NCBI GenBank assembly: GCA_037043015.1 | Contig: CM073329.1 | Span: forward strand, 3,674,648 to 3,738,647 | DNA: 64,000 bases | Source: Bryum argenteum | Taxonomy: Eukaryota > Streptophyta > Bryopsida > Bryales > Bryaceae | Reading direction: 5' to 3' | Shown here: positions 24,012 to 34,024 of the stretch, piece after piece | How positions within the stretch are numbered: the stretch's first letter is position 1 | Layout of the letters: every line of letters begins with the position of its first letter | The notes under the pieces: model-generated | What the model was told of the DNA's origin: nothing | The model's input: only the letters and a program-made list of their open reading frames with translations | Databases searched by the model: none | Made by a program: the position numbers and the translations under genes

Positions 24012-25185
24012 ATGGTGCTGGTGCTGGCGCTTGGGGACCTGCACATTCCGCACCGTGCTGCCGATCTGCCTGCCAAGTTCAAGTCTATGCTTGTCCCCGG
24101 CAAGATCCAGCACATCCTCAGCCCTGGAAATCTCTGCATCAAGGTTCTTCTTATTCCATCCTTCTTCTGTGATTGAGCATTAGGGTTTTAGTTACTGAAC
24201 AAGTGGTGGATTATGCTCATGTAGGAAGTCCATGATTACTTGAAGTCATTGTGCTCGGATGTTCAAATTACTCGCGGCGAGTACGACGAGGACACTCGCT
24301 ACCCCGAGACGAAGCAATTGATTATTGGCGCTTTCAAGATCGGTATCTGTCACGGCCATCAGGTCAGTTTTCTTGCGCTAAGGGTTTCACTGTAACCGGT
24401 CTTTGGCCTGGCATCCTGGCTCATGCGTAATTTCCAGAGTGAGTGTTAGTTTGAAGCTTTCAGCACTGTGTAGAGAGTCAACCAGCGGTCTCAGGTTCAC
24501 CCACACGATTGATAGTTGTTGGAATGTGTGGTCCTCACAAGCAATTCTCATGTAAGTTTAGATAGCTGGGCAAGGGGTGAGGGGATGTTTTGTAGCCTCT
24601 CGATACTCCCCGCTCATTTATAGGGACATGCATCTGTTAGGTTTTCGTGTTCATAATCTGAGGTCCATGCTTTCGTTGAAGCTTTCAGCACTGTGAATAG
24701 AAAGAGTGAACAAGCGATATAAGTTTCTTGCTCTAAGCAATCGTGCGATTGTGCGATTGATAGTTGTTGGAATGCTAATATGAACGATGTAGTCCTCATG
24801 TTTCCAGCTTGGTAACAGGGACAGAGGTCCTGTATATGATCTGCGGTCTGTTGGTTGAATATTCAGGTTGTGATCTGAGGTCTGTTGGTTGAATATTCAG
24901 GTTGTGCCATGGGGAGATTTGGATTCGTTGGCGATGCTGCAGAGGCAGCTGGATGTAGACATCCTGATAACTGGTCACACGCATCAATTTAAAGCGTACA
25001 AGCACGAAGGAGGAGTGATCATCAACCCAGGATCCGCCACAGGAGCCTACAGCAGCATCACATACGATGTGAATCCCAGCTTTGTGCTCATGGACATCGA
25101 TGGTCTGCGAGTGGTGGTGTATGTGTACGAGCTTGTGGATGGGGAAGTGAAGGTGGACAAGATTGACTTCAAGAAGCCACAATGA
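24012..25185 (+). CDS. VPS29: VPS29 retromer subunit, three exons, 184 aa
   Basis: Exons are 24012-24143, 24225-24362 and 24901-25185; all junctions are phase 0. The protein begins [20 protein letters not shown] and shows the family's metallophosphoesterase-like fold motifs: [55 protein letters not shown] and [10 protein letters not shown]. Length matches VPS29 from animals and plants (about 182-190). VPS29 is a core retromer subunit, working with VPS35 and VPS26 in retrieving cargo from endosomes; its phosphatase-like site is generally regarded as a protein-binding surface. The gene looks intact. Oddities are the duplicated acceptor before exon 3, the captured promoter copy upstream, and a 3' flank that is duplicated at 31634-32081. 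Confidence 0.97.
24847..24914 (+). repeat. 34-base tandem duplication covering the VPS29 exon 3 acceptor
   Basis: TCTGTTGGTTGAATATTCAG plus GTTGTG occurs twice, 34 bases apart (from 24847 and 24881). Each copy ends in an AG acceptor (24866 and 24900). Use of the first would add GTT GTG ATC TGA, an immediate stop; only the second gives VVPWGD and full-length VPS29. Confidence 0.93.
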
Positions 25186-25212
25186 AATGATCCATTTCAT
25201 TCAACCAATAAC

Positions 25213-25663
25213 AACTTCAAGGGTGCAGTTGCTATTTTGTACATCTTGTAAGAAAGATTTCGGGTGAATTGGACACCTTCGCATGCATGGGTTGGGGTTA
25301 CTGTATGTACAGGAGGTATTTTGTTTGCTGAAGGTTAGGATTTTCCTGAGATTTTTTTAAATGGTTCATTGCTCATTGCTCTCAAAAGCTACGAAGTACT
25401 CGATTGCAGTTGGTCGTTACTTTTGAACTGAAGAATGCTGGGTGTATTATCATGTTCGTGTTTTGAGAGTACTTTATCAGATAGGTGAAGCATCTTATAC
25501 TGCCCAGCATATGAGCAATTTGTGTATGTGTATGGCAATTTCGCCTTAACTTGATTAAGCTGATGAACTTTGATGATTCCAATCCACTTCTACCTCTTAA
25601 AAGAATATTATATGGCACCAATACACTAATACACTCTGGAGTGGCGACCATAATTCTATTGGA
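25213..25663 (+). repeat. VPS29 3' flank, duplicated in inverse orientation at 31634-32081
   Basis: Begins 28 bases after the VPS29 stop with AGGGTGCAGTTGCTATTTTG and continues through the presumed 3' UTR and beyond. The inverse copy matches closely, with small differences. Being contiguous with the gene, this is the source copy. Confidence 0.9.
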
Positions 25664-28560
25664 GGTTTAACATCAACCTTCGACTTCTGGAAGTTAAGGA
25701 AATGAGAAATATAGGTAATAATGCGAGTATTGTTTTCGTGCACCTGGAAAGGAGGTAGAAGACTAGATCAAGTGGACTCATCAATCTTGACTTCTTGTAC
25801 GATTTGTTATGAATTTCATGAGTTGGATTTGTCAATTTTGGATTCTTGTACAGTTTGTTATGAATTTGAGAAGCTGCACTTATAAATGGTCCTTTAGAAT
25901 GACACCCTAAAATCTTCACTATCTTAACTTGGAAAATTGGATTTTGAAAATCTTATGTATCTCCATGTTGAAAGCTCTAGGGACACATTGATGTGTTGAT
26001 TTTGAGGAGTCTACCTTAAAAACTCAATCTCATCAACTTTCTGTGAAATTTTGTATAGGTTACAACCTACACTCAAGTTTATCATCTTTCTTACCTTACA
26101 TACATGTGACAATGAAGAACACCATTTTGGATGAGAAGAAGTCCATGACAAGATGATAAACATTTCATGGTAATTAGTTACAGCCTTGATAGACTTGTAC
26201 AAATCATCCAATGTTCCACTTTATTTTCACTAAAATTAAGATTGGCTTCAAGAGATTTGTGTTTCAAGCTAAACATTTCTTGTTCAACTTAGACTAATGA
26301 TTTTCAAATGTTTTGTAGTTTTAGTATTTGAGTCCAATCAAAAAATTTCACAAACATAATATTCTTAAAAGAGTTGTAAAATAATGTAGGCAATCTATTC
26401 AAATATCTTGTGATAAATTCATTGTAGGTCGTGTGTATCGAGTCCTGAGTCCTTAAAGCTTTCTAGATTATGATGTAAAATCAAAATAGGTCTTAACGAT
26501 TCAATCGCTTCGACTTTGAAGTGGAAAATACTACCAAAAATTTATTGCAATCAAAAGATCACCAACTAGAAAGTTGTTCAGCTTTTTTAAAACAATGCCC
26601 TTGTACCACATAAAATCACAAGTCTTTTGTTAGCTTAAATGATGGCGTGCAAATTTTGAAAATTGCCCAATATCTACTTATAAAAAGAAGATTAAAAACA
26701 AGACCCCTTGCACTAGAATAAATATCATACCTTCCATACATCTTGGATTTAGCAAAGATTCTAACCATAAAAACTTGATTTGGATTGAAATTGAATTCAA
26801 TAAACAAAGTTGAAATTCACCGATAGAGACATAACTCTTCAAGAGCCATTTAGTTCTTAAATTTTCAGAGAATTCAAATATGATTGCAAATCCAATGCCA
26901 TATATATATATATGTGGATATAATATCTCATAATAGAAAAAATATTCAAATTTATTCTTAAACCACGCTTGTGGGAAATTATTCAAAATTGTTGAAAATT
27001 TCATGAGATTTTATAAGATGCTCATTTCTTCACATAATTGGCTTGTAATAAGATAAACATTCCCCATATTTGAAAACCCTACAACAGAAGTGGCCTTTAC
27101 TAGGATGCATGCCATCAATGTATACCATCTTGGGTGGATCTGCATCACATGACAAATATAAGACTTAATTTGCAATCCAATTCAATAATTTTTGGATGAA
27201 AAAATGATGGCTCTTCAGAGTTGTAGCTTGTCATCCAAAATGCCCAATTTTGACTTGTTTAGGGGTTAAAACTAAACTATGAAACTTTGGAAGAAAGAAT
27301 CACAAATTATGTACATTAGGGTATCCAATTGCTCATACAACTTGTTGACATTCGGTATGTAACTTCTCAATTCTCCTTGTTTTTCTTTTCATATTTTTTT
27401 TGTGCATCCATTGTACATGATTTGCAAAGAAAACGGTTAGGGTTTGGAGAGTCCTTTGATTGAACAAGGTGCATTGCAACTCCTCTTGTTTATGTAGCTT
27501 CTGTTTTTCTTTTTAGCTTCCAACTTCCAATAAGGACAAATTGATTATCGATGCTTTTTACAATTGTAATTATGATGGTTCATGACTTATTTAGGGGTTC
27601 AATAATTGTAAGATTCTATTGGATTTTTGGGCTTTTCCTTTCAATCGCATTAATTTTAAGGTTTAAAAATTTCCACAAACAAACTCTTTTTCAAAAAACT
27701 CTATGAGTCAAAATAGCAATGATTCTCATAAACAAGTTGTAATTACCAAATTAGAACTTGGTGCTTTTATAAATTTCTTTGGTTCTTCTCTTTGTGACAA
27801 AGGCTGACCAAATGAGCTATGAAAGTTGGACTTCTATGAATGTGATGAAAGTGAGTAAGATATATGAATAATTTGGAATTACTAATTTTAGGGTTTTGGT
27901 AACAAAGTACGCAAAGTTGTGGGGAAACAACTTAAACTTAATTAATTGGTTTATCATGGCCTAGTTTATTGTATCAAGACATTTTGCAATTTCTCTCTCA
28001 AAAAATGTAAAGGAAGTGATGAAGGTCAAAGAATTTGTTTCATTCGAAAGGTCTCGTCACAAAAACATAGATTGTCACTACAGTTGTAGAAGACATGAAT
28101 ATTGGAGGCCTTGCAAATGTTCACCTTTCAGAGGCCGCACGCATGCTAAAGCAAAGTGTTGGGGGTGTGGGCGCTATAGTTTAGAACCAACAAGTGCCTC
28201 CACAAATGATGATGATGCATTAGGCAGTGGCTATGCAACAATTCCAATTCCAACAAGCTCTACTCATGCAACATGTAAGACATCATCCCACATAATATTG
28301 ATTTATTACATTGACACAATCTTTTCAAGGTGATTGTATCAAAAATGGTCTAACTAAAGCGGGAAGTCTCAAAGTACTCTTATTGATAAATCCATCTCTC
28401 AATTGCATTGGTGGGTATTCCATCTCGAAGTTTGACGTGAATTGTTACAAAGGAACTGATTCACCCAACAAGAACCAATAAATTGACTTGATATGACCAC
28501 ATCAATGAGACCTCATAACTCACGCTTCTCATGGCTTGAAATAGCTCACTTTGAATTCCC
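25664..28560. other. AT-rich intergenic DNA of old repeats
   Basis: No gene is recognised. About 26510-27260 resembles 15230-16440 in the same orientation, strongly diverged. A TTTAGGGGTTAAAAC end motif near 27247 recalls the MITE ends at 12474 and 42403. The open frame 28016-28333 is Cys/His-rich (RRHEYWRPCKCSPFRGRTHA) but has no zinc-binding spacing I recognise. Confidence 0.45.
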
Positions 28561-28599
28561 CAAACCTTTTTCATTCTTTGAGAGAGCCAATTTCCCTAT

Positions 28600-29213
28600 T
28601 AATTTGCAAATCTAAAATGCTTAGATCTACTCTCTAGACATCTAAGAGTGCAACAGTGATTCTCAAAATTCTTCGAGCATAATCACTTAAGGTCATGTTC
28701 ATGAAATCGACACTATATGAGGTTCTTGAGACTAACAATGCTACTTTGTGCACACAACACTTTGTTGTACTTCAGTTGCCTTCATCTCTTTTGTGCTTGC
28801 AACAATTTCAAACCAGAATGAGATGTGTGAAAGTGTTGGCAGGTGATGGCTTCGCAACAAGCAGCAGCCCGAGCAGCCACAGTGAAATCTGCTCAGAGAT
28901 GGCAGCTGCTCGAGCTGCCGAGATTAGCAAACAACTGAAAGGAAATGAACCGGAGGTTGAAGAGGACGACGACGACAACAACAAGTGTCGTCGAAGGTAA
29001 ATAATTTCGTTGTTTTGAGCTCTCTCTTTTCTAATCTCCCCACTCTAAAACATCAATTGCAATTAAACCAAGCACCCTGTTTCAATAGCAGCATGCATCG
29101 ATGTGAGCACGGTGATTGAAAACCCCCAAAATCAAAATGCCGGGAGAATTTGATTAATCAATCGACTCACAGCTACCTACCGCCATCAAAGTTCATGCTT
29201 TCACCCTCGTTCA
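28600..29213 (+). pseudogene. Broken copy of the 5' end of the RS-domain gene
   Basis: Inverse copy of about 63235-63960, covering upstream DNA, the whole first exon (ATG at 28848) with its donor at AAGGTAAAT, and part of intron 1. After MASQQAAARAATVKSAQ the copy lacks one G (CAGAGATGG against CAGGAGATGG in the parent), which shifts the frame. The similarity stops at 29213. The rest of the gene is not copied. Confidence 0.9.
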
Positions 29214-29388
29214 TGAGGTTATCAAAAAGTATAGTCAAGATTGTATACAAATTTACAATTGCATGAACGAAACATGTCTACAATCTCACATGAGAGAGGT
29301 ATCTATTTACATGAAAAATATTCACAAAATATATAATTTGTTTGCAAACATTAAAGGCTTTACTACGTGATAAGCAAAAGAATCATTC
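29213..29388 (-). repeat. Inverse copy of 19555-19725
   Basis: Carries ATGAGGTTATCA, TCTCACATGAGAGAGGTATC and ATTAAAGGCTTTACTACGTG in reverse order relative to the source. It abuts the RS-gene fragment on the left and the VPS29 scrap on the right with no spacer. Confidence 0.85.
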
Positions 29389-29415
29389 GGATCCTGGGTT
29401 GATGATCACTCCTCC
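29389..29415 (-). pseudogene. 27-base scrap of VPS29 exon 3
   Basis: GGATCCTGGGTTGATGATCA and the next seven bases equal the reverse complement of about 25009-25035, which encodes GGVIINPGS in VPS29. A shorter repeat of TGATGATCACTCCT follows at 29419-29432. It looks like filler DNA at a repair junction. Confidence 0.8.
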
Positions 29416-29432
29416 TCCTTGATGATCACTCC

Positions 29433-29484
29433 TGCTTCGAGGTCACTGAAGAAGCTCTCGTCCACAACAGAAGCTCCACTTCGT
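29433..29484 (-). pseudogene. Scrap of a cinnamoyl-CoA reductase-like exon
   Basis: The minus strand reads GASVVDESFFSDLE, close to the VVDES-(C/W)-W-S-D motif of the CCR/DFR short-chain reductase family. This motif belongs upstream of the two exons at 29579-30139, but here it lies downstream of them, so the pieces are out of order. Short, so moderate confidence. Confidence 0.55.
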
Positions 29485-29578
29485 AACTAGAATGTAAAGC
29501 AACTCATATACAAATAGTCCTAAAAAGTCATGGCAATCAGGGTTTCAACCCTAGCATGAAGACAACCGTGGGTCATCA

Positions 29579-30139
29579 TCACAAGTATTTGAGTTCGTGG
29601 AAGCAAGCGACAGTGTCATGTATAACATCCTCCAAAGCTTGAAAAGTGAATCCAAGACTTTTCAGTTTCTCAGTCGACAGGTTATGTGCAGGAATCCTCG
29701 GTGAGTCGTCTGCATCCCTGCAATTCGACCACAAAACCATCTTCAGCTTTTCACCACAAAAGCTCTGATATCACAAAAGTTCTGATATCACAGAAGCTCT
29801 GATATCACAAAAGCTCTGATATCACAAAAGTTCTGATATCACAAAAGTTCTGATATCACAAGAGCTCTGATATCACAAAAGTTCTGATATCACAAAAGCT
29901 CTGACATACATACATACGGGATCAATCATCAAACCGACATTGGATTGATTCTTAGGAGTACAAGCAAGTTTTAGTTTCTGCTGGTGAAGAGCAGATACCT
30001 GGCCTCAATAGGGGAGTGTGGGTAAAGCTTCGTCAGCAAAGACACCACACCAGCATAGTGTAGAACGCGCTCATTGCACATATACCGACCATGTGCCTTT
30101 GGATCCTCATAGAGCACAATGTGAGCCTCCACTGGATGT
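29579..30139 (-). pseudogene. Last two exons of a cinnamoyl-CoA reductase-like gene (truncated)
   Basis: Minus-strand exons 30139-29999 and 29717-29579 join in phase 2. They read HPVEAHIVLYEDPKAHGRYMC, ...VLHYAGVVSLLTKLYPHSPIEAR, then DADDSPRIPAHNLSTEKLKSLGFTFQALEDVIHDTV and a stop. This matches the C-terminal third of CCR/DFR-like NADPH reductases (ALAHVLVYE..SGRYLC and S.QKLK.LG..F.P). The NAD(P)-binding N-terminus and catalytic YxxxK region are missing, and upstream sequence changes abruptly to T-rich repeats at about 30140. The intron between the exons is filled by a 17-base repeat. No function expected. Confidence 0.82.
29758..29908. repeat. 17-base tandem repeat, about nine units
   Basis: Units of CTCTGATATCACAAAAG with a C/T variant at the second base and few other changes. 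It lies in the intron of the truncated CCR-like gene. Confidence 0.95.
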
Positions 30140-30154
30140 GGTTTTTTTTTTATT

Positions 30155-30440
30155 TGTTTTTGTCTTGCCTCTTTTGTTTTTTGACACTCAAGGTCTAGGT
30201 GTACCCCACATGTACACACACCTTTTGCGTGTGTATGTGTGGAGTGCACTTACTTTTGGTGCATGTTCTTTTTTTGTCGCTATTTTTTATGTTGTATTTA
30301 TTTTTTCTTTTTTGCCTCTTTTGTTTTATTACACTCAAGGTCTAGGTGTACTCCACATGTACACACACCTTTTGCGTGTGTATGTGTAGAGCGCACTTAC
30401 TTTTGGTGCATGTTCTTTTTTTTGTCGTTTTTCTTTTACT
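30155..30440. repeat. 147-base tandem duplication with T-rich spacers
   Basis: GGTCTAGGTGTAC-(C/T)-CCACATGTACACACACC and the following ~80 bases occur twice (from 30192 and 30339) with few differences. T-rich tracts separate the units, and a third, partial T-rich part follows. Matching long frames open in both units come from the repeat. Confidence 0.9.
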
Positions 30441-30489
30441 TTTTTTGTCTTGCCTCTTTTGCTTTTGTTGTTTGCTTTTGTTTTTTTCT

Positions 30490-30514
30490 TATATATATAT
30501 ATATATATATATAT
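30490..30514. repeat. AT dinucleotide microsatellite
   Basis: About 12 AT units, next to the 147-base duplication and ~60 bases before the coiled-coil gene segment. Confidence 0.9.
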
Positions 30515-30571
30515 GTATCTATCACTCTTCATTCTCATTTTCATTGACGCTCTTATGCTTTGGATTTTGTC

Positions 30572-31351
30572 ATGGGTTCTCCTTCGACTCCTCCTCCTCC
30601 GCAGGTATTTCCACTTCTTTTATTTGATTTTTCTTCATTTTCATTTTCATGAGCCAATACATTGAAATTTTTTGCTTCCTGTTTTTGCACCTCTCGACCA
30701 GTATGTGTTTTTTTAGGAATGGTGTAATAGGTCTGGTCATTACTGAATTATCAACCTCGAAGGAGGTGTTGGAGTCTCTGGGTAGGTCCCATTAAGGCAA
30801 TTTCAACACACCTTGGAGTCTCATTGGAGTCTCTGGGTTGGAGTCTCATTGTGAGAGCAAATAATAAAAAGGACTTAGGTTTTATTGTTTGTTTGGCTTA
30901 TTGTTTGTTTGTGATGTTTTGGTTTTTGCAGGAATGGTATATGGGCGAAGATGGCGTTCCAATTTCCATCTCCCCGGCCCCAGAGCGTTCTCCTAGAAGT
31001 CAGCTTGCTAGTCTTCAGCAAGAGGTGGCAACGGTTAGAGCCGAGTTGTTGGCGGACAAAGCCACGAATAAAAGCCGGTGGGAAGAACACAGGAGGAAGA
31101 TTCAATCGTTTTCTGAGCAGAATGAATTGCGTTGGGCGCGGAATGAGAGTGATCATAGGGAGAATCAACGGCGTTGGGAGGAAAATGAGAGGCAGCTTGT
31201 GCTTAAGGAAAAAGATAGGCAAGATATTGCGGACTTACAAAAATTGGCCCGTCGTCATGACGAAATCCTACGCGGTTCCATGACAATGGAAATTGAAGTA
31301 AGCACTGCTGAGAATCTAAATTGGAGCAGTAGCAAGAAGGGACAAAAATAG
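30572..31351 (+). CDS. Unrecognised coiled-coil protein segment, two or more exons
   Basis: A short first exon (30572-30604, MGSPSTPPPPQ) ends at a consensus donor. A second starts after a TTTTTGCAG acceptor at 30932 and reads EWYMGEDGVPISISPAPERSPRS, then a highly charged helix with heptad-like Leu/Ala positions (SQLASLQQEVATVRAELLAD) and repeated RWEE/NE motifs, ending in a stop at 31349-31351, or at a donor at 31298 (GAAGTAAGC) if a further exon exists. Joining the two exons keeps frame (132-150 residues). I do not recognise the family. It may be a small lineage-specific gene or part of a captured one, since it sits among gene fragments. Confidence 0.45.
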
Positions 31352-31633
31352 GGTTTAGGTGTTCATTTCTATATCACTTTATTTATATATGTCTTTTGGC
31401 TTTGAAATTTATGTCATATGTTACCAGCGTAGAGATGATCTTGCGCCAAAAATTTCACTATGTATCAACAAAAACTCAATCCTAAGGAGGGCATCAAAGT
31501 TGGAAGTAGTAAACTGGTTTTCCCCTTTGTTTCTCAAAACTACACATGTTGATAGATTTGGATATTATTTTTTGTATGGGTCTTTTGGACTTGAAATTTT
31601 CCACACATCCAAACAACATAAAAATGTTTTTGC

Positions 31634-32081
31634 TCCAATTATGGTCGCCACTCCAGAGTGTATGAGTGTATTGGTGCCATATAATATTCTTTTAAGAGGT
31701 ACAAGTGGATTGGAATCATCAAAGTTCATCAGCTTAATCAAGTTAAGGTGAAATTGCCATACACATACACAAATTGCTCATATGCTGGGGAGTATAAGAT
31801 GCTTCACCTATCTGATAAAGTATTATCGAAACACAAACATGATAATACACCCACCATTCTTCAGTTCAGTTCAAAAAGTAACGACCAACTGCAATCGAGT
31901 ACTTGGTAGCTTTTAAGAGCAATGAGCGCGAACCATTTAAAAAACGCTCAGGAAAATCCTAACCTTCGGCAAACAAAATACCTCCCGTACATACAGTAAC
32001 CCCAACCCATGCATGCGAAGGTGTCCAATTCACCCGAAATCTTTCTTACAAGATGTACAAAATAGCAACTGCACCCTTCCC
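31634..32081 (-). repeat. Inverse copy of the VPS29 3' flank
   Basis: Reverse complement of 25213-25663. At 32081/32082 it is fused directly to the SINE end of the large inverted-repeat arm (GCACCCTT | CCCCTAGAG). Confidence 0.9.
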
Positions 32082-32384
32082 CTAGAGTAAAGGAGAAGAA
32101 TAAAAGTTGAAGAGAAACTCCACCCGGGTAACGTCAAGACTTAACAAACACAAATACCAGCATCTGAATAGAGTGTTCGTTTGACCCATCCTTGGATGTA
32201 TGCCTGACATGGTATCTCCCCAAAGGTTTTTGAGGTACCCACACAACGAGAGGTTCAAGAACCTCCTCCCACCATAGTTGAGTGAACTATGGTGGTGAGC
32301 ACCACGCTAACATGGGGAGTAGAATCCATGACCTCCTCATTGGGAGCCATAAGCCCTAACCACCAAGCCAAGGCTTGTGGTGCA
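32082..32384 (-). mobile_element. tRNA-derived SINE, inverted-arm counterpart of copy 2
   Basis: Mirror of 17945-18243 with the same A-box and B-box blocks. It was probably duplicated together with the arm rather than inserted independently. Confidence 0.75.
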
Positions 32385-33432
32385 TTTCTCTATCATATTT
32401 ATTACTGAGTTACACGATAATTGAACAAAATAGGGTAGTGGTTAACCCTTGTAGTAAAATGAGGACATATAAGTGTTTTTTGGTTTCTCGTCGTGTTAGC
32501 ATTTGGTCACCGATTGATGGTGAACCTTGTGAGCATCTCTTAGATTTTGCATATCTTTCTCACAAGACCATTATTGTTTCCAAATTCTTCCAACTTTAGG
32601 AGTTTGCAAATGTCTGCAAATTTGAGAGACTTATTTCACTTTTTTGACCTTCATGCAATTTATTTTCTGAAGGAGGGTTTAGAAACAACATTGTAGTAAA
32701 CCACGCATCACCTTAAATGTTTTTGGTACAAAAAAAATGGATCGCTGACTAGGTGTTGATGAATTCATATTCTCTAAGTTTCGTAATTCCCATGAGGTAA
32801 AACTTTATGTAGGAATACACTTAACCAACTAAAAAAAACAAGAATATGAAGCCTCAAGTCAAATCTTCTTTAAAAAATGGGCCTTTTGCCCCCCCCCCCA
32901 AAAAAAAAAAAAACACTACTTCCTTATTCTACAACAAGGAAAACAACGCCCTTTTTTTTTCCTCACAATATGATTTCATAAATGTGTTTTCAATTTGGCA
33001 ACAATATACTTTTGCATGGATCCTAGAAAAAGTAAAAAAGAAATCCTCACCTTGGAAGAGGGTATATTTCATTAAGGGCCCCTTTGGACTTGAGGGATAA
33101 AGACATTTCTCATTTTCCTCCACCAAAAGCCAAAACCCTAAAATCATGGAAAGACAATAAAGGTGATGTATTAATTTTTTTTTAATTTTTTTAATTTTTT
33201 TTTTTCCATGGTGAAGGGGAACATTTATTTAGTTGGCAATAATCAATAAGATGCAAAAGGCCTGTCATGGTCAATGGCAGCATTTTGTCATCTCATGTTT
33301 ATTTGATAAGGTGGCCATACCCTTTTTATTTTATTGCACCAATGGCCTTGTCATACCTCCATTGAAATATTAAATAATTAAAATATTAAAAAAATAATTG
33401 AATGTGCTTTGTCTAATATTTTTGCGAAAGCT

Positions 33433-33772
33433 CCAAAGACGAGAAACTCCAACCTTTTTAGAGGTCGTCGTGAATAGAGTGTTTGTTTGACCTATTCTTG
33501 GATGTATGTCTGGAAGTTATCACATCAGTGGCGGGACTACTGATCCCTCTTGGGGTGAACACAATGCTAGTTCCTAGCTGGCGACTAGTGCTTTAGAGAT
33601 ACTTGACGTGGTATCTCCCCAAAGGGCTTTGAGATACCCATACAATGAGGTCCGCCGACCATAGTTGGGTGGACTCTGGTGGTGAGCATCACGCTGGCAT
33701 GGGGAATGGAAGCCGCGACCTCCTCATTGGGGGCCATGAGCCCTAACCACCAAGCCAAGGCTTATTGTGCCT
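33433..33772 (-). mobile_element. tRNA-derived SINE, inverted-arm counterpart of copy 1
   Basis: Mirror of 16557-16895, again flanked by the duplicated CAAAAATATTAGACAAAGC motif on both sides. Confidence 0.75.
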
Positions 33773-34024
33773 AGAATAACATAAATAACATAAAATGAGC
33801 TTTGTCTAATATTTTTGCAAAAGCTCACAAGGTAGGAAGAAGTTGTTGAAGTGTACTTTACAGTAGTGTTAACCCCTTTATGTTCTCAATGTCGAAAAAC
33901 AACATCTTGAATGAAATGTAGATACTTGAAGAGCGATGAGTTCACTATTGGGTCCCCAATCAAGTCTAGTGTGTGAAGTAAAATTTGCGAACCCTTATGA
34001 TGAAGTATGTTTCGGTGTTTGTAG

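Larger units (their letters stand above)
32082..34010 (-). repeat. Right arm of the ~1.9 kb inverted repeat
   Basis: Reverse complement of 16319-18243, ending near 34010 just before an exon-like segment. The poly-A/poly-C stretch at 32890-32914 and the T-rich run at 33175-33205 differ in length from the left arm; the remainder is very similar. Confidence 0.9.

Noticed and set aside
24867..24900. Use of the first VPS29 exon 3 acceptor
   Set aside because: It introduces TGA at the fourth codon; only the second acceptor restores the conserved VVPWGD.
28016..28333. Small Cys/His-rich protein
   Set aside because: Cys and His spacing fits no zinc-binding motif I know, and the surroundings are decayed AT-rich repeat.
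29758..29908. CRISPR-like array
   Set aside because: Direct 17-base units without spacers; a simple tandem repeat in a plant genome.
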